A DNA stretch of 64,000 nucleotides from Gemmataceae bacterium (GCA_025055215.1 JANWYO010000142.1:1-64000); one strand, 5' to 3'. Counted from the stretch's first letter, positions 37,607-47,087 are shown. Notes: generated by a model from the sequence alone, not told the origin. A program made the numbers and translations.

Positions 37607-38284
37607 TCAAGGCTCGAGCATTTCCCGGAGAAGATAGCTGGCCTCGTGATACGATTGCGAGACGTATGCCTGGCTCACCCCCAACCGGTTGGCAATGTCC
37701 TTGCCTGACATTCCTTCCCGTTTCCACTGAACGATTGCCCGCTGCCTGGCCGGCAGGGAAGCAATCGCATTCTCCAATGCCTGTTGCCGCTCTTGCTCCA
37801 ACAGGATCTCATCGGGTCGAGGCTCGCGGCTGACAGCCTGCAGCCAGTTTTCCGGCTCGCCTTCGGGGCCGATTAGAGGGCCCGTGCTGCTCTCGGTGAG
37901 CTTGCGCCGCCGCAGGGCATCGACATATTCATTGCGGGCAATGCGGTACAGCCAACCCCAAAAGGAACGGTGCGGGTCAAATTGCTCGGCCCGCAGGTAG
38001 AGCTTCAAAAATACCTGTTGGAGCACGTCGTCGATCAGGTGGTCGTCCCGGCAGTGTAACCGCCGTGCCAGGTACTGCCGAAGCCGCTTGCCGCACCGAT
38101 TCAGCAGCTGCTCGAATGCCTCCTTGCGAACCTGGGCCAACCGCGCCGCCTCGCCCGTGGGGGCTTCCTGCTCTTGGGCCCAGACAAGGACCGTCATCAA
38201 TTGCGTCTCGGTCGCTCCGGGCAACCATTTCAGCAACTGCTCCCACGACTTGAACTCCACCGAGCTGGACGGGTTGACGGGCAT
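37607..38284 (-). CDS. ECF-type sigma-70 RNA polymerase sigma factor
   Basis: A 225-residue sigma factor with only the two core domains. Region 2 includes DDVLQQVFLKLYLRAEQFDPHRSFWGWLYRIARNEYVD-like helices (about residues 85-125), and region 4 has LPARQRAIVQWKREGMSGKDIANRLGVSQAYVSQ (about 170-215). A short helical extension of about 50 residues comes first. A strong GGGAGGGGG ribosome site precedes ATG 38284. It forms a pair with the following candidate anti-sigma gene. A promoter of housekeeping type lies about 150 bases upstream. Its regulon cannot be predicted. Confidence 0.92.
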   Translation of the reverse strand: MPVNPSSSVEFKSWEQLLKWLPGATETQLMTVLVWAQEQEAPTGEAARLAQVRKEAFEQLLNRCGKRLRQYLARRLHCRDDHLIDDVLQQVFLKLYLRAEQFDPHRSFWGWLYRIARNEYVDALRRRKLTESSTGPLIGPEGEPENWLQAVSREPRPDEILLEQERQQALENAIASLPARQRAIVQWKREGMSGKDIANRLGVSQAYVSQSYHEASYLLREMLEP

Positions 38285-38784
38285 TCATCCCCCTCCCGCC
38301 GCGGCGACCGGTGCCGGCGTGCCGAGTCACGCGGTCCCTTCTCCTACGATTGACGCATCGGACGCGGAAAAATTTACTCCTCGTCAGGCCGCCCTGGCCG
38401 GCGTGCCCGTCAATCCAAGCCACATCCCTTTCGCATTATTGACGTTCGGAGAGGTGATGTCAACGCGGCCAGCCCCCTTGCCATCGCATCCGCCCCCGAG
38501 AAGCGGCTAAGCTTGCCGCAACAGACCAACCCCTACCGGTGCCACGCCCGGGAAAATCCCTCGGTGAGACGATTTCTGCTTGCTTCCGGCGCAAAATGGA
38601 CTATCAATATAAATGTCCCGTCGTCGGGCGACTTCGGTGATGGGCGACACCGAGGAAGCCACGGCGGGACTTTTTCTTGCGCCCTCCAAGCCTCGGCTTA
38701 CCGGTTGGTTCGGGCCATTTTTTCCCGCCCAGGGAATCCTCCGAGGCAAACTGGCTGGCGTTCCACGAACGCAGCGGCTCGGCT
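38285..38784. other. Intergenic region upstream of the ECF sigma operon
   Basis: 500 bases between the sigma gene and the end of the LptC/LptA-like gene, all leftward. It contains the candidate promoter at 38435-38463. Reading frames in it are low-complexity and lack ribosome sites; no RNA gene or terminator with a U-run on the correct strand was seen. Confidence 0.5.
38435..38463 (-). promoter_or_regulatory. Candidate promoter of the ECF sigma operon
   Basis: On the minus strand a perfect TTGACA (38463-38458) and AATAAT (38440-38435) are separated by exactly 17 bases. The implied leader before the sigma gene start at 38284 is about 140 bases. Confidence 0.5.
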
Positions 38785-41700
38785 TCAGTTGCGAATGTCG
38801 ATGCGGTCGCCCCCTTCGATTTTGAATTCGTTTGTCCGACGCCAATAGGTGATTTTCCGTCCCTTGATCTCCTCCGGGGGCGCTCCGGGGGCCTGCACCC
38901 GGTAAAGCGCCGCCAAGTTGCCACCCACCCCCTCAAACACCACCTGGTCCTTGGCCTCGTCAAACTTGATCAAGTCCGCCCGACCCCAGAACTCCGCTGC
39001 CTGAACGACCGCCTTGCGATGGGCCTCCATTTCCTGAGTCGTTCGGCCATCGGCGTCCTTGCGGCTGTAGACCTTCAGTTGGTCGCATCGCAGATACAAG
39101 GCGCCTGGAGGAAGCCGATCAACGTCGATCGACACGTCAGGGTTGTCGGCCGGGACTTGGACGACCTCGACATTATCGTAGAAGATCGCTGTTCGCGTCT
39201 GGTTGTTGGCGAACATGCGGCCTAGATAGGTCACCCGGGTCAGGCGAAGCTGCTCCTGCGAGGGGGAAGACGGCTTGGCCACTGTGCCGGGGCGGGGCCC
39301 CGGCCCGTTCCCCGGAGCCAGCAGACGCACGACCCCAGGCCCAGGGGCGATCACCACCCCTTCCTGATTGTCCATCGACAATTCTCGCGACTCGATCCGT
39401 TGGTAGCGGGCCAGCCGACCGTTTTGATAGGCGACGTCCTCGATCCGCACGCTCTTGTCGCAGACCACTTTCTCAACCTTGGCCGGTGGCTGTCCCTTTT
39501 CTCCCTCTTTCAGCGACACTCGCCGGTCCAGAAAGACCTGAAGCGTCTGACACGCCAGGCGCGCGTGATCTTGTTCCGCCTGAATCCCGCCGTAAAACTG
39601 GGCATCCTTGCCGTTGAAGAACATGTTGCGGTTCCAGTAAATCGTGAGGTCGGACGTCCGCGACAGTCGCTCGCCGTGGAAATTGGTGCCGCTAGGGAGA
39701 CGCATGGCCCCGACGCCGTTGACCCACACCTGGTTTTCGCGTTGATCGACGTGAATTTCCGGCCCGATGATCGACACCTTGTCCAGATGCACCTCCGCCC
39801 GGTCGCCGGTGAGCACCAGGGTGTTGCCGTCGGGATAGCGGTTCAGCTGGAGGGTCTGGCCCCGCAGGTCGGTCCCTTTTTCCTGATTGGGGGCCGGCTC
39901 CTGACGAACGCGCACATGGCCTTCGCACCACAGGCGCTGAAGTTCGTTCTTGGCCGGCAACTGAACGACATGGGCCTCGATGGACCGGGCCGACAATTGG
40001 ATGGGCGATTTCGGTTTGGGCAACGGCTCGGGAGGCCGGCTCGGCAGTGGCGCCGGGGTGGTGTTCCCGGCCGGTCGTAAAGGCGGCAGCTGCCCGGGAG
40101 CGGGGGCCGCCTCCTGAAACCAGATCAGCAGCCGGTCGGTGTCGTGGATGACGAGATCCGGGGCCCAAGCCGCCACCTGCCCCCGGGCTTCGACACGCTG
40201 CGGCCGACGCCGCACAGGCTCGGCCGGCTGGCCGGCCTTCGTGTCCGCCGTCCTGACCGTTGTCCCCGCGTCATGGACTTCGAGCCACACCTTGAGCATG
40301 TCCGCCTGCAAACTCTGACCATGCTCCTGGTCCTCGAAAGCTGCCTCCCCCGTCAACGTCAGGACTTCCTGGCTCCCCTCCCGACCGAACAGCAGAGTAT
40401 CCTTCCAGCGGGCCTTGAGCGTTTTTCGACCCGAGCGACGGTCGCGGATCTCGATCCGGCCCGGTCCCCGAGCCGTCGCCTGGGGTGCTGAGCGGTCGCC
40501 AAGGCCGACCAGCACCAATTGCCGGGCGTAAATCTCGTTTCCATCCTTCATGGCCACCATCTCCGGCTCGCCGGATAGGATGGTTTGCCGGCTGTGCACG
40601 TCGTAGGTCAGGTCGGTTCCGAACGCAGTCAGCACCTCGGCGTCGGAGGTGATGATTACCTGATGACCGGTGGCGTGAACGCTTTCGATTTCCAGCTGCA
40701 CGCCTTCATCGCCGAGCGGGCTGGCGGGCGAGCCCGCTGCGGGCGGGAGGTCACGTTGTTTACGGCGGAATTGGAGTTCCAAGTGGTCGCAGACCAGCTG
40801 ATCGAAGGCTCCATTAGCGTCGTGCAGGCGTGTCACGCTGACGTGATTGGGGTGCGGGCCCGGGTGCTGGGAGATGTCGAACCGGGCGCGGTCGGTCCGG
40901 AGGTCGTAGGTAAACGGTCCCTGGGTCTTGATGACCACCTGCGACTTCTCCACGCTGCCGGGGGAATCGGCCGGCTTCGACGCGTCGGCCGAACGCTTGC
41001 CTGCCCCCAGAAAATCGGAACGCGCATCGACCCAAAGGTGCATGTCTACGTCGCCGCGGAGCGTCACCCGCTCGACGCCGCTGATGCCAGGCCCACGCCC
41101 CCCCGGCCGGGCCGGGGGGACTGGTCGCGGGGAGCCGTCCGACCCACCTGGGGTGGAGCGTGTGAAGTAAATGTCCATGCCTGTCGCCGACACGGTTGTC
41201 GGCTTGGGGCGGCTCGAAAGGTCGGTCAGTTGGACGGCCTGGGCGGTCCAGGCACGGTTCAGATTGTCGTCGTAGAACACCGGACCGCGGGTGAAAATCG
41301 ACAGGTCGTCGTCGCGCTCGGTCGTGCGGCGGTTGCAGACGATGCTGACACCGCCGATCTGCCCGCGGCGTTCGCCCTCGGCGGCGGGGTTGCGGTCTTG
41401 CACCAACTCGGCCCCCACCAGCCGCGCCTTCCCCATGTCCGCGATGTTGACGATGGGCCGGTCGAACGTCAGATAGGCCAGGTCACTGCGGATGGAGTGG
41501 ATCTCCGGCGGGCCGCCATCGCCGCGGGGCTTGCTGAACACGGCCAGGCTGAAGGGTGCTAGTTTGACTCGGCCATCCGGCTCGCAGTCGAACTGGTCGA
41601 AGGCGACAACGACTCCCTTGGCCCGGACTTCGAGTTTGATCGTTCGTTTCAGCTCCTGGCACTCTTCGCCGAACGCTTGGCGAAGGCGCTGATCGGCGAG

Positions 41701-41880
41701 GGTTTCGGGACGGACGGTAGGGGTGCTGAGGGGTTCGGTCGGTTCCGCGCGATGGACGAATTCCTCGGGAAGCTGCGGCAGACCGTCGACGCTCCCCAGG
41801 AAAAAGGCGTAGACCACGTAACCCGAGCCGAAGACGATCACGCCCAGTAGCCACAGGAGCACGCGCTTGGGGGTCCACAC
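38785..41880 (-). CDS. Large membrane-anchored LptC/LptA (OstA)-like protein
   Basis: A 1031-residue protein. One N-terminal membrane anchor (VLLWLLGVIVFGSGYVVYAFFLG) is followed by an all-beta periplasmic body. The body repeats OstA-fold phrases: GNEIYARQLVLVG, VLTLTGEAAFEDQ...LQADMLKVWL, LVLTGDRAEVHLDKVSIIGPEIHV, and TSDLTIYWNRNMFFNGKDAQFYGG. The anchor-plus-sheet start is LptC-like; the tandem sheets recall LptA and the N-terminal part of LptD, which carry LPS across the periplasm. It directly follows kdsC and kdsD, where lptC and lptA sit in proteobacteria. The GTG at 41880 has AGGTG upstream. Function is inferred from fold phrases and context. Confidence 0.72.
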   Translation of the reverse strand: MWTPKRVLLWLLGVIVFGSGYVVYAFFLGSVDGLPQLPEEFVHRAEPTEPLSTPTVRPETLADQRLRQAFGEECQELKRTIKLEVRAKGVVVAFDQFDCEPDGRVKLAPFSLAVFSKPRGDGGPPEIHSIRSDLAYLTFDRPIVNIADMGKARLVGAELVQDRNPAAEGERRGQIGGVSIVCNRRTTERDDDLSIFTRGPVFYDDNLNRAWTAQAVQLTDLSSRPKPTTVSATGMDIYFTRSTPGGSDGSPRPVPPARPGGRGPGISGVERVTLRGDVDMHLWVDARSDFLGAGKRSADASKPADSPGSVEKSQVVIKTQGPFTYDLRTDRARFDISQHPGPHPNHVSVTRLHDANGAFDQLVCDHLELQFRRKQRDLPPAAGSPASPLGDEGVQLEIESVHATGHQVIITSDAEVLTAFGTDLTYDVHSRQTILSGEPEMVAMKDGNEIYARQLVLVGLGDRSAPQATARGPGRIEIRDRRSGRKTLKARWKDTLLFGREGSQEVLTLTGEAAFEDQEHGQSLQADMLKVWLEVHDAGTTVRTADTKAGQPAEPVRRRPQRVEARGQVAAWAPDLVIHDTDRLLIWFQEAAPAPGQLPPLRPAGNTTPAPLPSRPPEPLPKPKSPIQLSARSIEAHVVQLPAKNELQRLWCEGHVRVRQEPAPNQEKGTDLRGQTLQLNRYPDGNTLVLTGDRAEVHLDKVSIIGPEIHVDQRENQVWVNGVGAMRLPSGTNFHGERLSRTSDLTIYWNRNMFFNGKDAQFYGGIQAEQDHARLACQTLQVFLDRRVSLKEGEKGQPPAKVEKVVCDKSVRIEDVAYQNGRLARYQRIESRELSMDNQEGVVIAPGPGVVRLLAPGNGPGPRPGTVAKPSSPSQEQLRLTRVTYLGRMFANNQTRTAIFYDNVEVVQVPADNPDVSIDVDRLPPGALYLRCDQLKVYSRKDADGRTTQEMEAHRKAVVQAAEFWGRADLIKFDEAKDQVVFEGVGGNLAALYRVQAPGAPPEEIKGRKITYWRRTNEFKIEGGDRIDIRN

Positions 41881-41994
41881 AGCTCGCACCTCACACCGGG
41901 TGAAGGCCACCGCCGGCACCGTGGTTTGTCATGGGGCGGCAACCACCGGGCCGCGGTGCTTCGGGGATGACGACGTCCCTGGCGGATGTTCGGG

Positions 41995-42528
41995 TCATAA
42001 GGTCTGCTCTTGATAGCCGCGGACTATTCGGGCCCAGGTTCCCTGCACTTTCAGAAGGCGTTCGATCACCTCGCGGACCGCTCCTTGGCCGCCCATCGCT
42101 CGGGTGACCCAGTGAGCCGCTGCCTGCACCTCGGGGCAGGCATCGGCGACGGCGACGGCCAAGCCGCAGTGGTGCATCAACGGCAAATCGGGGAGGTCGT
42201 CTCCCACGCAACAGACCTGCGCCGGTGCCAGGCCGCTCACTGCCAGCACCTCGCGATAAGCCACCAACTTGTCGGCTCGGCCTTGCAAGACCCATTGGAC
42301 GCCCAACTCGTTGGCCCGCACGTCCACGACCGGGGACGTGCGGCCGGTGATGATCGCCGACCGCTTGCCGGCTTGGTGCCACAGTTTCAGGCCGGAGCCA
42401 TCCCGCACGTGGAACCGTTTCAGCTCCGTGCCGTTGTCGAGATAGACGATGCTGCCGTCGGTCAAGACGCCGTCCACGTCGAGGACCAGCAACTCGATGG
42501 CGGCACCGCGAGCCGTCGCCTCACCCAC
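41995..42528 (-). CDS. kdsC: 3-deoxy-D-manno-octulosonate 8-phosphate phosphatase
   Basis: Removes phosphate from Kdo-8-phosphate in the third step of Kdo synthesis for LPS. It is a compact HAD phosphatase of 177 residues without a cap, the KdsC subfamily. DVDGVLTDG holds the nucleophile Asp and the acid/base Asp; ITGRTS, the Lys in GRADK, and VGDDLPDLPLM complete the HAD motifs. It starts with GTG at 42528, preceded by GAGGAG. It lies 30 bases downstream of kdsD and 114 bases upstream of the LptC/LptA-like gene. NeuA-associated relatives look similar, but the kdsD neighbour supports KdsC. Confidence 0.92.
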   Translation of the reverse strand: MGEATARGAAIELLVLDVDGVLTDGSIVYLDNGTELKRFHVRDGSGLKLWHQAGKRSAIITGRTSPVVDVRANELGVQWVLQGRADKLVAYREVLAVSGLAPAQVCCVGDDLPDLPLMHHCGLAVAVADACPEVQAAAHWVTRAMGGQGAVREVIERLLKVQGTWARIVRGYQEQTL

Positions 42529-42558
42529 GTTCGCTCCTCGACGGAACCGGCCTTGGTC

Positions 42559-43593
42559 TCACGCCACGCGGGCCAGGGGCTCGATCTCCTCGGCCGACAC
42601 CAGGCCGATCAAGTCGGTGATGTCGAGCAACCCCACCGGCCGACCGAGACCGTCGACGATCGGCAACTCGCTGATCTTGCACCGCCGCAGGATGTCGAGT
42701 GCATCGTTGAGGCGCGTGCCGTGCGGGACGGTGATCGGATTGGTCGTCATTACCTCGCGGATGGGCCGATCGAGGGCATGATCGCGCCGCTGTTCAAACA
42801 GCCGTGCCAGGTCGCTGTCGGTAAATAGCCCCGAGAGTCGTCCTTGGGCGTCAACCAACATCACCGCCCCGGTGCGACGGCCCCGCCGGGCGGCGCGGCT
42901 GAAGACGGCCCGCACCGTCTCATCTTCCGACGCGAGGCGCAGGTCCGCGCCGCGACGCATGACCGCCTCCACCTTGAGGAGTTTCCGACCCAAGCTGCCG
43001 GCGGGGTGAAAGCGGGCGAAGTCCTCGTGGCTGAACTGCCGCATTCGGCTGAGGACGAACGCCAGGGCATCGCCGATGGCGATCATGGCCGTGGTGCTGG
43101 TGCTGGGGGCCAACCCCAGGGGGCAGGCTTCCTGGAGCGGGCCATAGACCACGGCCACATCGGCTTGGCGGGCCAGGGTGCTGTGGGGATTGCCGGTCAG
43201 GCCGATGAGGGCCAGGGCCAGCTGCCGCATCGGCCCCAGCAGGCGGACGATTTCCTCGCTTTCGCCGCTGTGCGACAGCACCAGGGCAACATCGTGCGGA
43301 TGAACCATCCCCAAGTCGCCATGGACTGCCCGGGTGGCGTCCAGGAGGTAGGCCCGGGTGCCGGTGGAGTTCAAGGTGCCGGCAAGTTTCTGCCCAACGT
43401 CCGCCGACTTGCCGGTGCCGGTGATGGCCACCCGTCCAGGACAATGGGCCAGCAGATCGACTGCCTGGAGGAACGACTCATCCAGCCGGTCGGCGACGAC
43501 ATGCAAGGCGTCGGCCTCGGCGCGGATCACTTGCCGCGCATAGCTCAGGCGTCCTTCCGCGTCGTTGAACGGGGTGTGAACCTGGAGGGTCAT
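42559..43593 (-). CDS. kdsD: Arabinose-5-phosphate isomerase
   Basis: Converts ribulose-5-phosphate to arabinose-5-phosphate, the first step to Kdo. It has 344 residues. The SIS sugar isomerase domain (about 40-190) includes ITGTGKSADVGQKLAGTLNSTGT and SHSGESEE, and ends with HPAGSLGR. Two CBS domains fill residues 205-335, the layout of KdsD/GutQ. AAGGATG precedes the ATG. First gene of the kdsD-kdsC-lpt-like operon. No kdsA or kdsB is in the window. Confidence 0.94.
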   Translation of the reverse strand: MTLQVHTPFNDAEGRLSYARQVIRAEADALHVVADRLDESFLQAVDLLAHCPGRVAITGTGKSADVGQKLAGTLNSTGTRAYLLDATRAVHGDLGMVHPHDVALVLSHSGESEEIVRLLGPMRQLALALIGLTGNPHSTLARQADVAVVYGPLQEACPLGLAPSTSTTAMIAIGDALAFVLSRMRQFSHEDFARFHPAGSLGRKLLKVEAVMRRGADLRLASEDETVRAVFSRAARRGRRTGAVMLVDAQGRLSGLFTDSDLARLFEQRRDHALDRPIREVMTTNPITVPHGTRLNDALDILRRCKISELPIVDGLGRPVGLLDITDLIGLVSAEEIEPLARVA

Positions 43594-44236
43594 GCATGCA
43601 TCCTTGCAGCGCGGTGACGGCGGGCGGCCCGGCGCCGCCGCCCGCCTCAGCCCGCGACGACTATACCTCTCTGGGCAAGAAATACAACCGCAGCACGCAC
43701 CGGTGCAGCGATCGTTCGGGGCGGGGTTGGGTGCTCCAGGCGGCGGTTTTTCCCACCCCCTGCCGATTCTTCGTTTTCGCTCTCACGATTGATCGTTTCG
43801 CGCTCCCTGCGTGCCCAGTCCGCGTTTCCCAACCTCGCGCGAGCCGATCAATCCCTCTCCGCCGCGGCACCTTCACCCGGCGAAATCGGCAGGGACACCC
43901 GGGCGCACGGGTGGCCCCGATCCTCATCGGCCCGAGACCGGAGCACGGTTGACCGTAAGAAGATGGTTGGCCCCATTTCGCGCCGGAAGGTGGCGTTACC
44001 CGTGGAATTCCTCCTTATCCAGCCCGGACCCGGCAATTTAGGCAGACTGGTCGTCCCGGAACGCTTCACCGACCCAACTGGCATCCGCGAAACGGCTCCC
44101 TACAACAACCCAGGCTCGTCCTCTTTCGTCCAAAACGGACCAGTCCGCAGCCGACGAACCGGCGACGTTAGCCCGGGCGCTGGCGTCGCGCGGCAGAACA
44201 CAAACGGCCACGTGGTCCCACAGCCGCGGGTGCTCC
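43594..44236. other. Divergent intergenic region with dispersed repeat
   Basis: 643 bases between kdsD (leftward) and the ornithine cyclodeaminase-like gene (rightward). It contains repeat copy A at 43787-43871. Apparent reading frames are shadows without ribosome sites; no structured RNA was recognised. Promoters for both flanking genes are expected here. Confidence 0.5.
43787..43871. repeat. Dispersed intergenic repeat, copy A
   Basis: The GCGAAACGATCAATC box lies on the minus strand at 43787-43816 and matches the copy B box at 27 of 30 bases. The second box, at 43833-43871 on the plus strand, shares CGATCAATCCCTCTC exactly with copy B and continues into GCCGCGGCACC. The GAGGGC portion present in copies B and C is shortened here. 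Confidence 0.65.
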
Positions 44237-45193
44237 ATGACGGTGCTTTTCCTGACCGAAAGCGACGTGCGACGGATCCTGACCATGGACATGGCCCTGG
44301 AGGCTGTCGAGGCAGCTTTCAAACAGATGGCCCTGGACCAGGCGCAGAACATCCCCCGGGCTCGGGCCCAAGCCGGGGCCACTATGCTCCACCTCATGGG
44401 AGCGGCCCTTCACGAACCGCCCGTCGTCGGGAGCAAGGTTTACAGCACCACACGGCGCGACGCCCGATTCCTGCTCAACCTGTTCGACGGCACCACCGGC
44501 GAGCCGTTAGCCGTGATCCAGGCGGATTACCTTGGTCAGATGCGCACCGGGGCAGCCAGCGGCGTGGCCACCGAGTACATGGCCCGGCCCGACGCCTGCG
44601 AGGTCGGCCTCTTCGGCAGCGGCAAGCAGGCCCGCACGCAACTGCTAGCCGTCTGCCGCGTGCGCAAGATTCGCCGCGTACAGGTCTACAGCCGCAATGC
44701 CGACAACCGACAGCGCTTCGCCGACGAGATGAGCGAGTTGTGCCAGACCGAGGTCATTCCGGTGCCACGCCCGGAACTGGCGGCCGAGGACAAAGACATC
44801 GTCATTACCGCCACCACTAGCCGGGAACCGGTCCTCAGCGGCCATTGGATCGCCGAAGGGACGCATCTGAACGTCATCGGTTCCAATTTCCTGGGCAAGG
44901 CGGAAATCGATGCCGTGGCGGTCCGCCGCTGCGATTCCATCGTCGTCGACAGCAAGGACCAGGCCCGCCTCGAAGCCGGAGACTTCGCGCAGGCGCTGGA
45001 AGACGGCTCCATCCACTGGGCCGACATCCACGAATTGGGCCAGGTGATCGTCGGGCGATACACCGGCCGGGCCCATCCCGAAGACGTCACGCTTTTCAAG
45101 TCGCTCGGTATCGGCCTGGAGGACGTGGCCGTGGGCGCCCGCGTGTACGCGGCCGCCCGAGAGGCCGGCCTGGGCCACCGCGTTGAGTGGTGA
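44237..45193 (+). CDS. Ornithine cyclodeaminase / mu-crystallin family protein
   Basis: A 318-residue NAD(P)-dependent cytoplasmic enzyme. GSKVYST holds the active-site Lys; GLFGSGKQARTQ is the nucleotide-binding loop; and NVIGSNFLGKAEID near residue 215 supplies the conserved Asp. The family includes ornithine cyclodeaminase (ornithine to proline), alanine dehydrogenase and ketimine reductases, which cannot be separated by eye. If it makes proline, it would feed the PutA encoded earlier in the window, but that is speculative. It starts at ATG 44237. Confidence 0.88.
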   Translation: MTVLFLTESDVRRILTMDMALEAVEAAFKQMALDQAQNIPRARAQAGATMLHLMGAALHEPPVVGSKVYSTTRRDARFLLNLFDGTTGEPLAVIQADYLGQMRTGAASGVATEYMARPDACEVGLFGSGKQARTQLLAVCRVRKIRRVQVYSRNADNRQRFADEMSELCQTEVIPVPRPELAAEDKDIVITATTSREPVLSGHWIAEGTHLNVIGSNFLGKAEIDAVAVRRCDSIVVDSKDQARLEAGDFAQALEDGSIHWADIHELGQVIVGRYTGRAHPEDVTLFKSLGIGLEDVAVGARVYAAAREAGLGHRVEW

Positions 45194-45342
45194 GCGCCCC
45201 TGGTCTCGATTGAGCCTTCTGTTGACCGCACCTCGGGGTAAGATAATTCCTGGGGCCCCAGGATCTCCGACCAACCTGATGGTCGCGCTGACGATGACGG
45301 AGAGAGGGCCTCGGGCGCCGATCGAGGCGAGGCTTGCCCGCG

Positions 45343-46038
45343 ATGCTTCCGGAGCTGGAGATTCTCTACGAAGACAACCATTGCCTCGCCGTCAATAAGC
45401 CGGCCGGCATCGCCAGCGCCCATTTCCAGGGCCGAGAAGTTACCCTCGACCACGCCCTCAAGGCCTATCTCAAGGCGAAATACCACAAGCCGGGCAACGT
45501 CTTCCTCGGCATCGTGCACCGCCTCGACCGCCCGGTGTCGGGAGTCGTGCTCTTCGCTCGCACGAGCAAGGCGGCCGCCCGCCTGGCTGAGCAGTTCCGC
45601 CAAGGAAGTGTCGAGAAAGTTTATTGGGCGGTGGTCGAGGGACATGTCTCCCGCCTGGCTGGCTCATTGGAGGATTGGCTGGGGCGCGATCCGGGCAACG
45701 GCCGGCTAGCCGTGGTCCCGCCCTCGACCCGGCAGGCCCGGCAAGCCCTGCTCCATTACCACAAACGGGGCGAATACGGCGGCTTGACCTGGCTGGAGGT
45801 CCGCCCCCAGACCGGCCGACGCCACCAGCTCCGCGTGCAGTTGGCCCATCATGGCCACCCCATCTACGGCGACGCCCGGTATGGCTCGCTGTACACCTTC
45901 GGCCAGGCCATCGCCCTGCACGCCCGGTCGTTGACATTTCTGCATCCCGTCCGCCACGAACCAGTCACCTTGATGGCGGAATTGCCACGCGCCTGGCGTG
46001 GCCGCTTCGCCTACCTGCTTCGGGAGCAGTGCTCATGA
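45343..46038 (+). CDS. RluA-family pseudouridine synthase
   Basis: Isomerises uridine to pseudouridine in RNA. It has 231 residues. The catalytic Asp is in HRLDRPVSG, and PQTGRRHQLRVQL and the small N-terminal YEDNHCLAVNKPAG strand are RluA signatures. There is no N-terminal S4 domain, so it is a short RluA/RluC-like form. ATG 45343 is preferred; a TTG nine bases earlier is in frame. The last codons overlap the start of the D-glutamate cyclase gene (ATGA), which suggests coupled translation. The target RNA is unknown. Confidence 0.92.
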   Translation: MLPELEILYEDNHCLAVNKPAGIASAHFQGREVTLDHALKAYLKAKYHKPGNVFLGIVHRLDRPVSGVVLFARTSKAAARLAEQFRQGSVEKVYWAVVEGHVSRLAGSLEDWLGRDPGNGRLAVVPPSTRQARQALLHYHKRGEYGGLTWLEVRPQTGRRHQLRVQLAHHGHPIYGDARYGSLYTFGQAIALHARSLTFLHPVRHEPVTLMAELPRAWRGRFAYLLREQCS

Positions 46039-47054
46039 CCAACGATACGCTCGACAACATTCGCGAGGCGATTCAGGCGGACGTGGGGCGACGTGGCCTC
46101 CGCACCGATCCGAAAGAGAACCTGATCACGGCGACATTGGCCGACTTCGCGCTCGCCTGCCGAGGTCTGGCGGACCGACCAGATGCCAGCGTCGCCATCG
46201 TCACCGGCTTTTTCATCCCCGACGCCGAGCCACCCTGCGGCGAAACTGACGGCCCGTTGGGGGCCCTCTACCTCGCCCGGGCCTTGACGCCGTTGTCCAT
46301 GCGGGTGACTCTGGTCACGGACGAATTCTGCCAACACGCCCTGGAGGCCGGCTTGGCGGCGTGCGGCCTGCGCAAGCGGGTACCTCTCGTCAAGTTGCCG
46401 CCCGTGCACGAAGCGCTGGCGATGCCTGCCGACCATTACGTTCAGTACGTCCATGACCGCACCGGGCCCTTGACGCACCTGATTGCCCTGGAACGCGTCG
46501 GGCCCAGCCACACCCCGGAATCGCTCCTCGACCCGCCAGGGAGCGAAGCCGCCGACTTGGAGCGTTTCATTCGCACGGTGCCGACCGGCCATTACGACCG
46601 CTGCCACACCATGAAAGGACGGGACATCACCGTTCGCATGAGCCCGGCGCACCGGCTCTTTGAATCGACCGCCCGCCGCAGCCGCCCGCTGACCACCATC
46701 GGCATCGGCGACGGCGGTAACGAAATCGGCATGGGGAAAATCCCCTGGCGCATCATCGACCGCAACATTCCCCACGGGGGCCTCGTGGCCTGCCGGATAC
46801 CTGCGGACCATCTGATCGTCTGCGGGGTCAGCAACTGGGGAGCCTACGGCTTGGCGGCGGGGGTCTACCGACTCCGCGGCCAATCAATGGCGGGCGAGTT
46901 GGCCGACGTGGAGAAGGAGTACGAGCTGCTGCGGGTCATGGTGGAGAACGGTCCGTTAGTGGACGGTGTGACGGGGCAAGCCACCGTGAGCGTCGATGGC
47001 TTGCCCTTCCGCCAATATGCCGAGGTGCTGGAGCGCGTCGCCAGCGTCGGATGA
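46035..47054 (+). CDS. D-glutamate cyclase-like protein (DUF4392)
   Basis: A 339-residue protein of the DUF4392 family, whose characterised vertebrate homologue (DGLUCY) converts D-glutamate to 5-oxo-D-proline. Recognisable pieces are VTGFFIPDAEPPCGETDGPLGA-like glycine-rich N-terminal residues (about 55-80), HTMKGRDITVRMSPAHRLFE near 190, and GIGDGGNEIGMGK near 225. It starts at ATG 46035, overlapping the RluA stop by four bases; the longer open frame upstream is RluA in another frame. It is convergent, 33 bases apart, with a gene for a glutamine-amidotransferase-like protein. Confidence 0.82.
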   Translation: MTNDTLDNIREAIQADVGRRGLRTDPKENLITATLADFALACRGLADRPDASVAIVTGFFIPDAEPPCGETDGPLGALYLARALTPLSMRVTLVTDEFCQHALEAGLAACGLRKRVPLVKLPPVHEALAMPADHYVQYVHDRTGPLTHLIALERVGPSHTPESLLDPPGSEAADLERFIRTVPTGHYDRCHTMKGRDITVRMSPAHRLFESTARRSRPLTTIGIGDGGNEIGMGKIPWRIIDRNIPHGGLVACRIPADHLIVCGVSNWGAYGLAAGVYRLRGQSMAGELADVEKEYELLRVMVENGPLVDGVTGQATVSVDGLPFRQYAEVLERVASVG

Positions 47055-47087
47055 CGGCCCGCCGCTGGGGTGCCACCTCATGTCCGG

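Noticed and set aside
43789-44820. 343-residue frame across the kdsD-ocd gap
   Set aside because: Out of frame with the ornithine cyclodeaminase-like gene and composed of low-complexity Arg/Gly/His; the gap is better explained by the repeat and promoters.
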